Shown piece after piece: positions 8,899 through 16,877 of a stretch of 22,301 nucleotides of DNA. The DNA is taken from NCBI GenBank assembly GCA_017618625.1, contig JAFZTV010000100.1, positions 1-22,301 on the forward strand, written 5' to 3'. Within the stretch, counting starts at the first letter, position 1; each line of letters starts with the position of its first letter. The position numbers and the translations under genes were made by a program. This DNA is from Bacteroidales bacterium (lineage in GTDB: Bacteria; Bacteroidota; Bacteroidia; Bacteroidales; P3). Under the pieces are notes generated by a model that saw nothing but the letters and a program-made list of their open reading frames with translations, searched no databases and was not told the origin of the DNA.

Positions 8899-9615
8899 CT
8901 ATTTTTTCTTGTGTCCGTAGTATTCAATGGTACGCGTGGTGGTATAGCGCTTGCTTCCGTTGAGGATATACTGCTGCGAATACCAGTTGCCGTAACGGTC
9001 ATACTTGTATTTGCGCTGCTCGACTATTTTGGTTTGGGTGTCGGCCACCTCGTCATAGAATATCTGAACCCTTTTCACGGGGTTTGAATAGCGGTCGTAC
9101 GTGTATTGTTCATCCAGCAGCATGACCTCGTCGGGAGTAAACTTACGGATTGAAACAATGTTATGCAGTTTGTCATACTCTGTCAGCGTGCGCACCACTA
9201 TCACACCTTCTTCCGAGTACTCGTAGTCAATAATCATTATCAATTGGTGAGGCGCACTATACACATAGTGTGACGAGTGGTAAAGTGTACCATCGGGATG
9301 GAATTGACGTCTCTCGACAATGTCGTTGTCTTTGTCAAAATCGGAACGCACCAAACTGTCGGGCTCTATCTCAAGCGGATAGTTCACCGTCTGTTTTTGA
9401 CCGAACCCCTTACGAATATATGTGTTGAGATTGCCGCTGGTATCGAACTTATAGGTCTCCTGATAGTTCAAATCGTTGGCGCCGTCATAAACGGTCACAC
9501 TGGTCAGTCGCTTGACCTTGTCATACAGGTTATAGGTACCCCACCTCGGTTGTATTTGTGCTACAGCCGAAAGGGCGAAAACAATCAAGAGTGTGAGGCT
9601 AACAAGTTTTTTCAT
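8899..9615 (-). CDS. Secreted protein of unknown function with YD-like repeats
   Basis: This 238-residue protein begins with a clear signal peptide: lysines at 2-3, a hydrophobic core at 4-17, and probable cleavage after AVA near residue 19. It has no lipobox cysteine. The mature part is rich in tyrosine and aspartate, with loosely repeated YD-x-x-x-N units such as YDKLHN (147-152), YDRYSN (173-178) and YDRYGN (205-210). These resemble the strands of RHS/YD-type repeats and suggest a small all-beta exported protein. No catalytic motif is recognised. It lies 72 bases downstream of ettA on the same strand with no terminator between, so it may be the last gene of the recJ-ettA transcript. Its 3' end almost touches convergent recQ, and no terminator hairpin was seen there. 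Confidence 0.8.
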   Translation of the reverse strand: MKKLVSLTLLIVFALSAVAQIQPRWGTYNLYDKVKRLTSVTVYDGANDLNYQETYKFDTSGNLNTYIRKGFGQKQTVNYPLEIEPDSLVRSDFDKDNDIVERRQFHPDGTLYHSSHYVYSAPHQLIMIIDYEYSEEGVIVVRTLTEYDKLHNIVSIRKFTPDEVMLLDEQYTYDRYSNPVKRVQIFYDEVADTQTKIVEQRKYKYDRYGNWYSQQYILNGSKRYTTTRTIEYYGHKKK

Positions 9616-9687
9616 AATATTCTTTATTGCGTAAATGCGTTGATTATTTACTATGGTGTTTTTGTCACTGGCGCTGCCACCTGGCGA

Positions 9688-11358
9688 CTATTTCTGTAAT
9701 TTCTTATACCGTATCCTGTGCGGCGTATCGTCGCCAAGACGCTTGCGGCGGTTCTCTTCATATTCGCTGTACGAACCCTCGAAGAAATAAACCTGCGAGT
9801 CGCCCTCGAAGGCAAGTATATGCGTACAAATACGGTCAAGGAACCAACGGTCGTGCGAGATTATAACGGCGCAGCCGGCAAAGTTCTCCAAACCCTCCTC
9901 TAACGCCCGCATCGTGTTCACGTCTATATCGTTTGTAGGTTCGTCCAGCAACAGTACGTTGGCTTCGCTTTTGAGCGTCAACGCCAGGTGCAGACGGTTG
10001 CGCTCGCCACCCGACAACACGCCGGCTTTCTTGCTCTGGTCGTTACCCGAGAAATTGAAACGGCTTATATATGCACGGGAGTTGATGAGGCGTCCGCCGA
10101 CCTGTATCTGCTCGTTGCCCTCACTCACCACTTCCCACACGCTCTTTTCAGGGTCTATCGTTGTGTGCTGCTGGTCGACATATCCCAACTTCACCGTCTC
10201 GCCTATGCTGAATGTGCCGCTGTCGGCTTGTTCCAAACCCATGATGAGACGGAACAGCGTTGTCTTACCGCAGCCGTTAGGACCTATGATGCCCACAATG
10301 CCTGCTGGTGGAAGGCTGAAGGTAAGGTTCTCGTACAGCAACTTGTCGCCGAAGGCCTTACTCACACCGTTGGCCTCTATCACCTTGTTACCGAGTCTCG
10401 GTCCGTTGGGGATGAATATCTCCAGCTTCTGTTCCTTCTCCTTCACATCCTCGTTCATCATACGGTCGTAGGCGGCCAGACGTGCCTTGCCCTTTGCGTG
10501 TCGGGCCTTCGGTGCCATGCGCACCCACTCCAACTCGCGCTCGAGGGTCTTGCGACGCTTGCTCTCCTGCTTCTCTTCCATCGCCAGACGCTGTGTCTTC
10601 TGGTCCAGCCACGACGAGTAGTTTCCCTGCCATGGAATGCCTTCGCCGCGATCTAGTTCAAGTATCCATCCCGCCACATTGTCTAGGAAATAACGGTCGT
10701 GCGTCACAGCTATGACGGTGCCCTTGTATTGTCTCAGGTGTTGTTCCAACCACTCTATCGACTCTGCGTCCAGATGGTTGGTCGGCTCGTCGAGCAGAAG
10801 TATGTCCGGTTCCTGCAACAGCAGGCGGCACAACGCCACCCTACGCCGCTCGCCACCGCTGAGGTTCTTCACAGGGGTGTCCTCTTCGGGACAACGCAAC
10901 GCGTCCATAGCACGTTCCAGACGGCTGTCCAGGTTCCACGCATCATAGTGGTCAAGCAGTTCCGTCAACTCTCCCTGCCGCTCGCAAAGTTTCTCGATGT
11001 CGGCGTCGGGGTCGGCGAATTTATTGTTCACCTCCTCATATTCCTTCAGGGCGTCAACGACATTCTGCACCGCTTCCTGCACCACCTCCTTCACCGTTTT
11101 CGAATCGTCAAGTTTGGGCTCTTGTTCCAGGTATCCCACACTGTAGCCAGGCGCAAAAACAACCTCACCCTGATAGTCCTTATCGACCCCGGCTATAATC
11201 TTCAGCAGCGACGACTTGCCGCTACCGTTCAAGCCTATGATGCCTATCTTGGCTCCATAGTAGAACGAGAGGTAGATGTCCTTCAATATCTGGCGTGATG
11301 GGGGTATCAGCTTGCCAACCCCAACCATTGAGAATATGATTTTCTTGTCGTCGGCCAT
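9688..11358 (-). CDS. ettA: ABC-F ATPase, energy-dependent translational throttle EttA
   Basis: This 556-residue soluble protein has two ABC domains and no membrane segments. Domain 1 has Walker A GLNGSGKSS (42-50), signature LSGGE (166-170) and Walker B LLLDEPTNHLD (187-197). Domain 2 has GPNGCGKTT (359-367), LSGGE (448-452) and LLLDEPTNDID (469-479). The arm segment (about 95-135) and the linker with ELEWVRMAPKARHAKGKAR (275-293) are typical of EttA rather than of resistance ABC-F proteins. EttA binds the ribosomal E site and gates the first elongation steps according to ATP/ADP level. Length fits the family (about 555). It lies 53 bases after recJ on the same strand with no clear terminator or promoter between, so co-transcription is likely. 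Confidence 0.95.
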   Translation of the reverse strand: MADDKKIIFSMVGVGKLIPPSRQILKDIYLSFYYGAKIGIIGLNGSGKSSLLKIIAGVDKDYQGEVVFAPGYSVGYLEQEPKLDDSKTVKEVVQEAVQNVVDALKEYEEVNNKFADPDADIEKLCERQGELTELLDHYDAWNLDSRLERAMDALRCPEEDTPVKNLSGGERRRVALCRLLLQEPDILLLDEPTNHLDAESIEWLEQHLRQYKGTVIAVTHDRYFLDNVAGWILELDRGEGIPWQGNYSSWLDQKTQRLAMEEKQESKRRKTLERELEWVRMAPKARHAKGKARLAAYDRMMNEDVKEKEQKLEIFIPNGPRLGNKVIEANGVSKAFGDKLLYENLTFSLPPAGIVGIIGPNGCGKTTLFRLIMGLEQADSGTFSIGETVKLGYVDQQHTTIDPEKSVWEVVSEGNEQIQVGGRLINSRAYISRFNFSGNDQSKKAGVLSGGERNRLHLALTLKSEANVLLLDEPTNDIDVNTMRALEEGLENFAGCAVIISHDRWFLDRICTHILAFEGDSQVYFFEGSYSEYEENRRKRLGDDTPHRIRYKKLQK

Positions 11359-11411
11359 GTGTCTGTTTTTTGAATGGATTTGAGCTTGAATTGTGGTCGA
11401 TTTCGGAAATC

Positions 11412-13253
11412 TTAATCGATGAAATGAATATCCTTGACGTTCAGCTGCATCTCAGTCTTGCCGTTCCAGTAGTTCTCCTCCAGCTGATACACCAAGTCGA
11501 AATGGTCTCCTCTGCGCACCCTGTCGAAATACTCTCCCAGCTGGAACCCGATGGCGGAATAGCTCTGCGAACGCTCGTCAAACGGAATGGGCGCAAACTT
11601 CAGGTGTTTGACGTCCTTGGCTCCGACCACCCGTGGATGCCCCGTGTCGATGAGGTTTTTGGTCATGAATATCGGCACATTGTTCTCGGGTCCGAACGGA
11701 GAGAACTGCTTCAGTATGCGAAGAAACTTAGGCGTGATGTTCTCCGCAAAGCTGATTGCGGCGTCAATCTCTATCTCAGGCACAGCCGCCTCCGGCAGCA
11801 CTCCCTTGCTCACCTCCTCCTCAAACCGTTCGCAGAAACGCTCGAAGTTCTCAGGCTTCACCGACACTCCCGCCGCACATTTGTGCCCGCCGAAATGCTC
11901 CAGCAAGTCGGCACATTTCTCCAATGCCGCGTGTATGTCAAACTCTCCTGCCGAACGCGCCGAGCCGACATACATGTCGTCCGTCGACTTGGTGAATATA
12001 ATCGTGGGCTTATAATAAACCTCCACAAGTCTCGACGCCACTATTCCCACAACTCCCTTGTGCCAATTCTCGTCAAACAGCACAATCGAGCTCTTGTTTC
12101 TCAGCTTCTCGTCCTGGTCTATGCGACGCTTTGCCGTGTCGGTGGCCGAAGTGTCCAGTTCCTTGCGTTCCTGGTTGTAGTCGTCAATCTCCTTGGCCAA
12201 AAGCCTTGCACGTTCAATATCTTCTTCCAGCAGCAGACGCACCGAGTCAAACGCGCTGTGCAGGCGTCCTGCCGCGTTGATTCGCGGTCCTACCAGAAAC
12301 ACCAGGTCGCTTATCGTGAGGTTCTTTGCAAAGTAGCCCTGATCCTTCTGCGACTGCGACGCCGACCCCTCGGCCCTCGCTATGTTTCCGTAACTCAGTA
12401 TAGCCTCCAAGCCGGCACGCGGGTGGGTGTTTATCACCTTCAAGCCAAAGAAAGCCAGCACACGGTTCTCCCCTGTCATCGGCACTATGTCGCTGGCAAT
12501 CGACACCACCACCAAATCAAGATAGTGCAGCAATCGCAGCTTCAAATCCTCCAGACGCTTGCGCCCGTTGTTGTCCAGTTTCTCCGGATTGTCGCTCAGC
12601 TTCACGCCGAAGTTCTTCTCCATAATGGCCTCGACTATCTTGAAACCGATGCCGCAACCCGACAGCTCCTTATACGGATACGGGCAATCGTTACGTTTGG
12701 GGTCCAGCACCGCCACCGCCTTCGGAATCGTATCGCCAGGCAAATGATGGTCGCCAATAATAAAATCTATGCCTGCTTCGGCGGCATAATCCACCTGTTC
12801 CACGGCCTTGATGCCGCAGTCCAGCGCTATGATCAACCGCACACCAGTTCCTTTCGCATAGTCTATGCCCTCGAAACTGATGCCGTACCCCTCCCGTTCG
12901 CGGTCGGGGATATAGAAGTCTATGTTGTCCGTCAAGGAGTGTAAAAAGCCGTAAACCACTGCCACCGCACTGGTGCCGTCCACATCATAGTCGCCGTACA
13001 CCATTATCCGCTCTTTCGCTTTCAGGGCCCTCTCGATGCGCTCCACCGCCTTGTCCATATCCTTCATCAGGAATGGGTCGTGCAGGTGTTCCAAACTCGG
13101 ACGGAAAAACCGTCGCGCCTCTTCAAATGTCCGCACCCCGCGTTCAACCAACAAAGTGGCTATAACACGGTCAACCCCTAATTCTCCTGCCAGTCGTTCA
13201 ACATCTTCTATTTCATAGTCTTGTCTTAATTTCCAACGTTTTTCTTTCATCAT
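11412..13253 (-). CDS. recJ: Single-stranded-DNA-specific exonuclease RecJ
   Basis: This 613-residue DHH-superfamily 5'-3' exonuclease acts in recombination and mismatch repair. Metal-binding motifs are GDYDVDG (87-93), LDCG (144-147) and DHH (168-170). The RecJ-typical GPRINAAGR is at 322-330, and the DHHA1 substrate motif GGHKCAAG is at 455-462. The C-terminal OB-like region (about 490-613) is present, so the protein is complete. Two adjacent ATG codons (13253 and 13250) could both serve as start, and there is no Shine-Dalgarno. ettA follows on the same strand. A divergent -33/-7 pair lies directly upstream. Confidence 0.95.
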   Translation of the reverse strand: MMKEKRWKLRQDYEIEDVERLAGELGVDRVIATLLVERGVRTFEEARRFFRPSLEHLHDPFLMKDMDKAVERIERALKAKERIMVYGDYDVDGTSAVAVVYGFLHSLTDNIDFYIPDREREGYGISFEGIDYAKGTGVRLIIALDCGIKAVEQVDYAAEAGIDFIIGDHHLPGDTIPKAVAVLDPKRNDCPYPYKELSGCGIGFKIVEAIMEKNFGVKLSDNPEKLDNNGRKRLEDLKLRLLHYLDLVVVSIASDIVPMTGENRVLAFFGLKVINTHPRAGLEAILSYGNIARAEGSASQSQKDQGYFAKNLTISDLVFLVGPRINAAGRLHSAFDSVRLLLEEDIERARLLAKEIDDYNQERKELDTSATDTAKRRIDQDEKLRNKSSIVLFDENWHKGVVGIVASRLVEVYYKPTIIFTKSTDDMYVGSARSAGEFDIHAALEKCADLLEHFGGHKCAAGVSVKPENFERFCERFEEEVSKGVLPEAAVPEIEIDAAISFAENITPKFLRILKQFSPFGPENNVPIFMTKNLIDTGHPRVVGAKDVKHLKFAPIPFDERSQSYSAIGFQLGEYFDRVRRGDHFDLVYQLEENYWNGKTEMQLNVKDIHFID

Positions 13254-13263
13254 TTACTGATTG

Positions 13264-13295
13264 TAAAAGTACAACTTTTCTCGGAAACCACCAAA
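13264..13295 (-). promoter_or_regulatory. Possible recJ promoter
   Basis: On the minus strand, TTTG (13295-13292) is followed after 20 bases by TACTTTTA (13271-13264). The second element differs from the consensus TAnnTTTG in its last base only. It would start transcription only a few bases before the recJ ATG at 13253, giving a nearly leaderless mRNA. That shortness lowers confidence. Confidence 0.35.
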
Positions 13296-13337
13296 AAAAT
13301 TTATAAAAAAGGGAAAATGTGGGAGTTGCCGCGAGGC

Positions 13338-13373
13338 ATGACCGCCTCCATAAATATTTACTTTATGCGGCCA
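13338..13373. other. Imperfect hairpin between recJ and the OmpA-family gene
   Basis: CATAAA (13349-13354) pairs with TTTATG (13362-13367). The stem can be extended past a four-base bulge by CCG (13342-13344) with CGG (13368-13370), then by ATG (13338-13340) with CAT, across small internal loops. It lies after the OmpA-gene terminator and before the recJ promoter, so it belongs clearly to neither transcript. Role unknown. Confidence 0.3.
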
Positions 13374-13378
13374 TCATA

Positions 13379-13412
13379 AAATAAAAAAAGCTGGCTTCTA
13401 ATTGAAACCAGC
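13379..13412 (-). terminator. Terminator of the TPR/OmpA-family operon
   Basis: On the minus strand, GCTGGTTTC (13412-13404) pairs with GAAGCCAGC (13398-13390) with one G-U wobble around a five-base AT-rich loop, followed by a T-rich run (13389-13379). It lies 34 bases beyond the stop codon of the OmpA-family gene. Confidence 0.88.
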
Positions 13413-13445
13413 CCTTGTTTGTGTTTACTCAACCGACAAATTCGC

Positions 13446-15461
13446 TCAGTCGATAATCGTGAACTCCGTGCGGCGGTTGTGCGCACGACCCTCGTCCGTA
13501 TCGTTCGTGTCTATCGGTCGATCGAAGCCATAACCCATCGCCTTCATACGGTTCTTCTTGATGCCTTTCTTCAACAGATAGTTCACAACCACCTGTGCTC
13601 TCTGCATCGACAGACGCTTGTTGTATTCGGCTGCTCCCACGTTGTCTGTGTGACCTGAAATCTCCACCTTCATCTCCGGATTGGCAACCATAAGTTCATG
13701 CACCTTGTCAAGCTCCGTTATCGACTCTGGCTTCAGAGTTGACTTGTCGAAGTCGAAGAAGATATTGTTCAGCACGATGCTCTTACCCACGGCAATCTTG
13801 TCAAGTTTGATAACCTGCTCTATAACCTGGTATGTCGCCGTGTCGGGTATATTGAAGTTCTCCGAGTGGAACAGATATTCGGGCGCGTTGATGTTCTCGC
13901 CGTAGTTGCGTCCCGACGGCAGCGACAGCAGGAATCTTCCCTCCTCGTCGCTCTCGAACGACAGCAACTGCAAGTTCTCCACGATGTCGTACAGGTCGAT
14001 GTGCGCACCCGCTATCGGCTCCTTCGTGTCGGCATCTATCACCACGCCGCGCAGCAGCGTCAGTCGTGCCTCCTCAAGCGGTATCTGTTCGCTCTTGATA
14101 TCCACATCCACAAAGCTCTCCACTCCGTCTATAAGGTCGTTCTCCGAACGGTATGCAAACTCCTTCTCAGGTCCCAGGAACGCTATCTTGTAGATGTCAT
14201 ATCCTCCCTGGCCTCCCTCCTGCTTCGACGAGTAGTAGCCCGTGCGTTTGTCCGCGGTGATGACGAAATAGGCGTCGTCGCCCGAAGTGTTCACAGGGTA
14301 TCCCAGGTTCACCGGCTCCGTCCATGCTCCGTTCACGTAGGTGGTCACGAAGATGTCGAATCCGCCGTATCCCGCATGTCCGTCCGAGCAGAAATACAAG
14401 GTCTTTCCGTCTGGATGCGCAAACACGCTCTTCTCGTCGTATGGTGTGTTCACCACCGACCCGAGGTTTTCGGGCTTGCCCCATTTACCCTTCGAGTCCA
14501 TTACCGAACGATATACGTCATGTTCGCCGAATCCACCAGGGCGGTCCGAGCAGAAATATATCGTCTTTCCGTCATACGAGTATGTCGCACTCGTCTCGTG
14601 CGAATCCGTATTGAGGGTCTTCAAAGCCTTGGGTTTCTCCCATTTAGCACCTTTCTTCGTCGTCTCAAACAGGTCGCCGTTGCCGTCCGCACGGTATATC
14701 AGCATCTTTCGTCCGTCAACCGTTATACCCTGCACCGCATCGTGGTCTTTCATATTGTTGATTCCCTCCACCATCTCGGCCGGCACCCAGTTGTCGTCGC
14801 CGCTCTGTTTCGAGAAGAAGATGTTCTCATAGTAGTTTCCGTCGCTCGCATACTGCGCTTTTTTATACGCACGGCGCGACGTGAAGTATATCATTCGGCC
14901 GTCGGCCGTCACCACCGGGTTATACTCGTCATACTGCGTGTTTACATTGCTGCCGATGTTGTCTATAAAGCACCTCACCTGCTTGTTTATCGACGACTTG
15001 CCAAACAGGCAGTCCCTTATTTTCTTGTCTGCCGAGCTCTTCCACTGCGACGTGGGCGACACCGAGCTGTAGAACTTCACAGCCGCCTCGAAGTCATATT
15101 TCGACTGCCGCTCCATTCCCTTGAAATACACTATCTCGGGGTCAACGTTCGGGTCCAGCTGGTACGCCTTGTTCAAGTAGTTGTAGCTCTCCGTCATCAT
15201 TTTCAGATTGTATGTACACTTAAACAGGTCGTAGTTCAGCTTGGCGTTGTTGGGGTTGAACTTCTGCGCCTTCATTAATTCCACGTAGGCCTCTCTGAAC
15301 AACCCTTCCGACAGCAGTTTTTCGCCATCCTTTATATGTTTTTTCGCCTCCTTCACCTCTTTCTTGTTGTTCGGAAACGCCTCGTTGGTGAATTCAACAT
15401 TCTGTGCCGACGATGCCAGGCACATCAGCAGCGATATGATAACAAGTAATGCCTTTTTCAT
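13446..15461 (-). CDS. OmpA-family protein with TPR, beta-propeller and regulatory-like domains (PorE-like)
   Basis: From the chosen start this is 671 residues: a signal peptide (1-19, cleavage near SSA-Q), TPR-like helices (about 30-135), and a PD40/WD40-like beta-propeller (about 170-430) with repeated 'DG-x-x-x-YF-S-D' blades such as DGKTIYFCSDRPGG. A carboxypeptidase-regulatory-like fold follows (about 470-520, GVVIDADTKEPIAGAHIDL). The OmpA C-terminal domain is at 565-670, with FFDFDKSTL and GHTDNVG, and D606 and R621 as the peptidoglycan-contact residues. This domain order matches PorE of the Porphyromonas gingivalis T9SS, which links the secretion machinery to the cell wall. Other OmpA/PD40 proteins share it, so the role is inference. 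An earlier ATG at 15476 would add MEDWT, an acidic start that suits a signal peptide poorly. GGAGG sits 8 bases before the ATG at 15461, which decided the start. Confidence 0.9.
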   Translation of the reverse strand: MKKALLVIISLLMCLASSAQNVEFTNEAFPNNKKEVKEAKKHIKDGEKLLSEGLFREAYVELMKAQKFNPNNAKLNYDLFKCTYNLKMMTESYNYLNKAYQLDPNVDPEIVYFKGMERQSKYDFEAAVKFYSSVSPTSQWKSSADKKIRDCLFGKSSINKQVRCFIDNIGSNVNTQYDEYNPVVTADGRMIYFTSRRAYKKAQYASDGNYYENIFFSKQSGDDNWVPAEMVEGINNMKDHDAVQGITVDGRKMLIYRADGNGDLFETTKKGAKWEKPKALKTLNTDSHETSATYSYDGKTIYFCSDRPGGFGEHDVYRSVMDSKGKWGKPENLGSVVNTPYDEKSVFAHPDGKTLYFCSDGHAGYGGFDIFVTTYVNGAWTEPVNLGYPVNTSGDDAYFVITADKRTGYYSSKQEGGQGGYDIYKIAFLGPEKEFAYRSENDLIDGVESFVDVDIKSEQIPLEEARLTLLRGVVIDADTKEPIAGAHIDLYDIVENLQLLSFESDEEGRFLLSLPSGRNYGENINAPEYLFHSENFNIPDTATYQVIEQVIKLDKIAVGKSIVLNNIFFDFDKSTLKPESITELDKVHELMVANPEMKVEISGHTDNVGAAEYNKRLSMQRAQVVVNYLLKKGIKKNRMKAMGYGFDRPIDTNDTDEGRAHNRRTEFTIID

Positions 15462-15469
15462 TGTCCAGT

Positions 15470-15474
15470 CCTCC
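15470..15474 (-). promoter_or_regulatory. Shine-Dalgarno site deciding the start of the OmpA-family gene
   Basis: GGAGG on the minus strand, 8 bases before the ATG at 15461 and 1 base past the stop codon of the upstream TPR gene. It is the only strong Shine-Dalgarno noticed in the window. It suggests that ribosomes finishing the TPR gene re-initiate on the next one. Confidence 0.7.
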
Positions 15475-15475
15475 A

Positions 15476-16534
15476 TTAGTTACAGTTGTCCTTGAAATAG
15501 CGGTCGGCCACCTTGATGCCAAGCGACGACGCCTTCTTCCAGTCCTCCAGCGCGCCCTGCTTGTCCCTCATCATCTCCTTCACGTTTCCGCGATACATAT
15601 ACGTGTTTCCGTTGTGCGGCTCGGCCAGTATGGCTGCGTCGAAATCCGCCACCGACTTGTTGTACTCCCTTATCTTGTAGTACGCAATGCCGCGGTTGCT
15701 CAGCGCCGACGTGTACCCCGGCTCCACATCCAGACACAGCGTGAAGTCGTTTATCGCGTCCTCATACCTCTCCAGGTTCGCCCTCACCACTCCGCGGCCG
15801 TTATATGCCTTGTAGTATTTCCCATCTACCGCAATTGCCTGCGTGTAGTCGTTTATCGCATCCTCGTTCTTGCCCATCTTGGCATAGATACTCGCCCTGT
15901 TGCAGTAATACATAGCCTTCGGCTCCACCTCTATCGCCTTCGTATAATCGACCACCGCCTCGGGATACTTGTTCAGCATCCTCTGGCAGCTTCCGCGGTC
16001 GTTAAACACCGCCGATGTCCCGACGCCGTTCTCTATGGCGCTCGTCATGTCCGCCAGCGATGCCTCGTAGTTGCCCTGCTCAAAATACACTATTCCCCTC
16101 GTGTAGTACGCCTCGCCGTATGCCGCGTTCAGCTCCAGGCACCTGTTCAGCGCCTCCATCTCCTCCGGCACCTTCGACGTCTCCGAGTACATCTTCGCAA
16201 ACAGGAAATACACCGTGTCTATAGCCCTCGTGTCTCCCCTTGTCAAGTAGCTCTGCAACGTCTTCTCCGTCGACGGATAGTCGTGCTTCTCATAATATAT
16301 CCGCGCCTTCAGCAAGAACGGCTCGCTGAACGTCGGGTCCACCTCCATCGACCTGCTCAGCAACTGCAGCGCCACGTCATAGCTCTTCACCGAATACATA
16401 TCAAACGCCTCGTTATACAGGCGCTTTGCCACTTCTCTCGTTGTCGGGGGCAGCTCCACCTTCAAGGTGTCCTGCGCATACGCACTCCCCATCCACATCA
16501 TGGCCAGGAGTCCGATAATCAAATACTTTTTCAT
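15476..16534 (-). CDS. Secreted tetratricopeptide-repeat protein
   Basis: This 352-residue protein has a signal peptide (MKKYLIIGLLAMMWMGSAYA, cleavage after AYA at residue 20). The rest is almost entirely TPR helices, about eight repeats between residues 35 and 340; the best are at 140-170 (EAYYTRGIVYFEQGNYEASL), 205-235, 240-270, 275-305 and 310-340. It presumably acts as a periplasmic or envelope-attached scaffold. No lipobox or catalytic motif is seen. The frame is open further upstream to 16846, but that extension is low-complexity glycine/tryptophan sequence read from the C-rich tract, and the ATG at 16534 gives a perfect signal peptide. The stop at 15478-15476 is followed directly by the coupled start of the OmpA-family gene, so the two products probably work together at the envelope. 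Confidence 0.9.
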   Translation of the reverse strand: MKKYLIIGLLAMMWMGSAYAQDTLKVELPPTTREVAKRLYNEAFDMYSVKSYDVALQLLSRSMEVDPTFSEPFLLKARIYYEKHDYPSTEKTLQSYLTRGDTRAIDTVYFLFAKMYSETSKVPEEMEALNRCLELNAAYGEAYYTRGIVYFEQGNYEASLADMTSAIENGVGTSAVFNDRGSCQRMLNKYPEAVVDYTKAIEVEPKAMYYCNRASIYAKMGKNEDAINDYTQAIAVDGKYYKAYNGRGVVRANLERYEDAINDFTLCLDVEPGYTSALSNRGIAYYKIREYNKSVADFDAAILAEPHNGNTYMYRGNVKEMMRDKQGALEDWKKASSLGIKVADRYFKDNCN

Positions 16535-16639
16535 GATATTACAACTTTTTGTTTCTTTCAGTTTATTAGACGCTCCACACACCCACAACCATCTACCATT
16601 CAGACGATTGCGCCAAAACACACAATATCCTCCAAACGC

Positions 16640-16670
16640 CAAAGATACAAAAAACGATTGAATTATGAAA
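16640..16670 (-). promoter_or_regulatory. Promoter of the TPR/OmpA-family operon
   Basis: On the minus strand, TATCTTTG (16647-16640) is an exact TAnnTTTG match. TTTC (16670-16667), 19 bases upstream, is a plausible -33 element. Both box sequences are the same as in the rpsA promoter. The transcript would start near 16633 and have a leader of about 100 bases. A T9 run (minus strand, 16689-16681) lies about 10 bases above the -33 element and could act as an UP element or a slippage tract. Confidence 0.7.
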
Positions 16671-16699
16671 ACAACTCGGTAAAAAAAAACATCTCGCAA

Positions 16700-16757
16700 C
16701 CCCAACCCCAACCTAACCCAACCCTCCTCCGCCCAAACCCAGCCCCAACCCCAACCC
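16700..16757 (-). repeat. C-rich tract with G-quadruplex potential on the minus strand
   Basis: On the plus strand, runs of three or four C separated by short spacers occur at 16700-16703, 16706-16709, 16717-16719, 16722-16724, 16732-16734, 16738-16740, 16743-16746, 16749-16752 and 16755-16757. The minus strand therefore has two consecutive sets of at least four G-runs with spacers of 2-7 bases, which fits the usual G-quadruplex pattern. The tract begins 30 bases upstream of the TPR-operon -33 element, on its non-template strand. Confidence 0.75.
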
Positions 16758-16758
16758 G

Positions 16759-16824
16759 CCGTTGGCCCACTCCCCATCCACCGTTGCCACAATCCCCGCC
16801 CGCCGTTTGCCCCAGGTTGGCCCG
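16759..16824. repeat. Three degenerate 22-bp tandem units
   Basis: CCGTTGGCCC, CCGTTGCCAC and CCGTTTGCCC begin at 16759, 16781 and 16803, exactly 22 bases apart. Units 1 and 2 agree at about 16 of 22 positions. Unit 3 shares mainly the CCGTT start and the CCCG end. The preceding 22 bases (16737-16758) agree with unit 2 at about 14 positions, but C-rich composition inflates this. It looks like a decayed tandem array. Confidence 0.5.
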
Positions 16825-16877
16825 ACACCGTCTCGTTGCCGTCCAAAAGTGGTCTTTACATCGGCCAAACTCAAAAA

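Noticed and set aside
9688..11358. ABC-F protein as an antibiotic-resistance factor
   Set aside because: Length, linker motif and context match housekeeping EttA rather than resistance ABC-F proteins.
11370..12944. Plus-strand open frame of 524 codons opposite recJ, and similar ones opposite the OmpA-family gene (13866-15278) and the TPR gene (15449-16903)
   Set aside because: Each lies wholly or largely opposite a recognisable gene with intact motifs. The translations are Arg/Leu/His-rich and lack domains or plausible starts.
16700..16757. Telomere-like CCCCAA repeats suggesting ciliate contamination or a linear replicon end
   Set aside because: Only two consecutive exact units occur at a time, spacing is irregular, and bacterial genes flank both sides.
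16535..16846. N-terminal extension of the TPR protein to 456 residues
   Set aside because: The added residues are Gly/Trp-rich sequence encoded by the C-rich tract and would place the signal peptide internally. The operon promoter lies inside this stretch.
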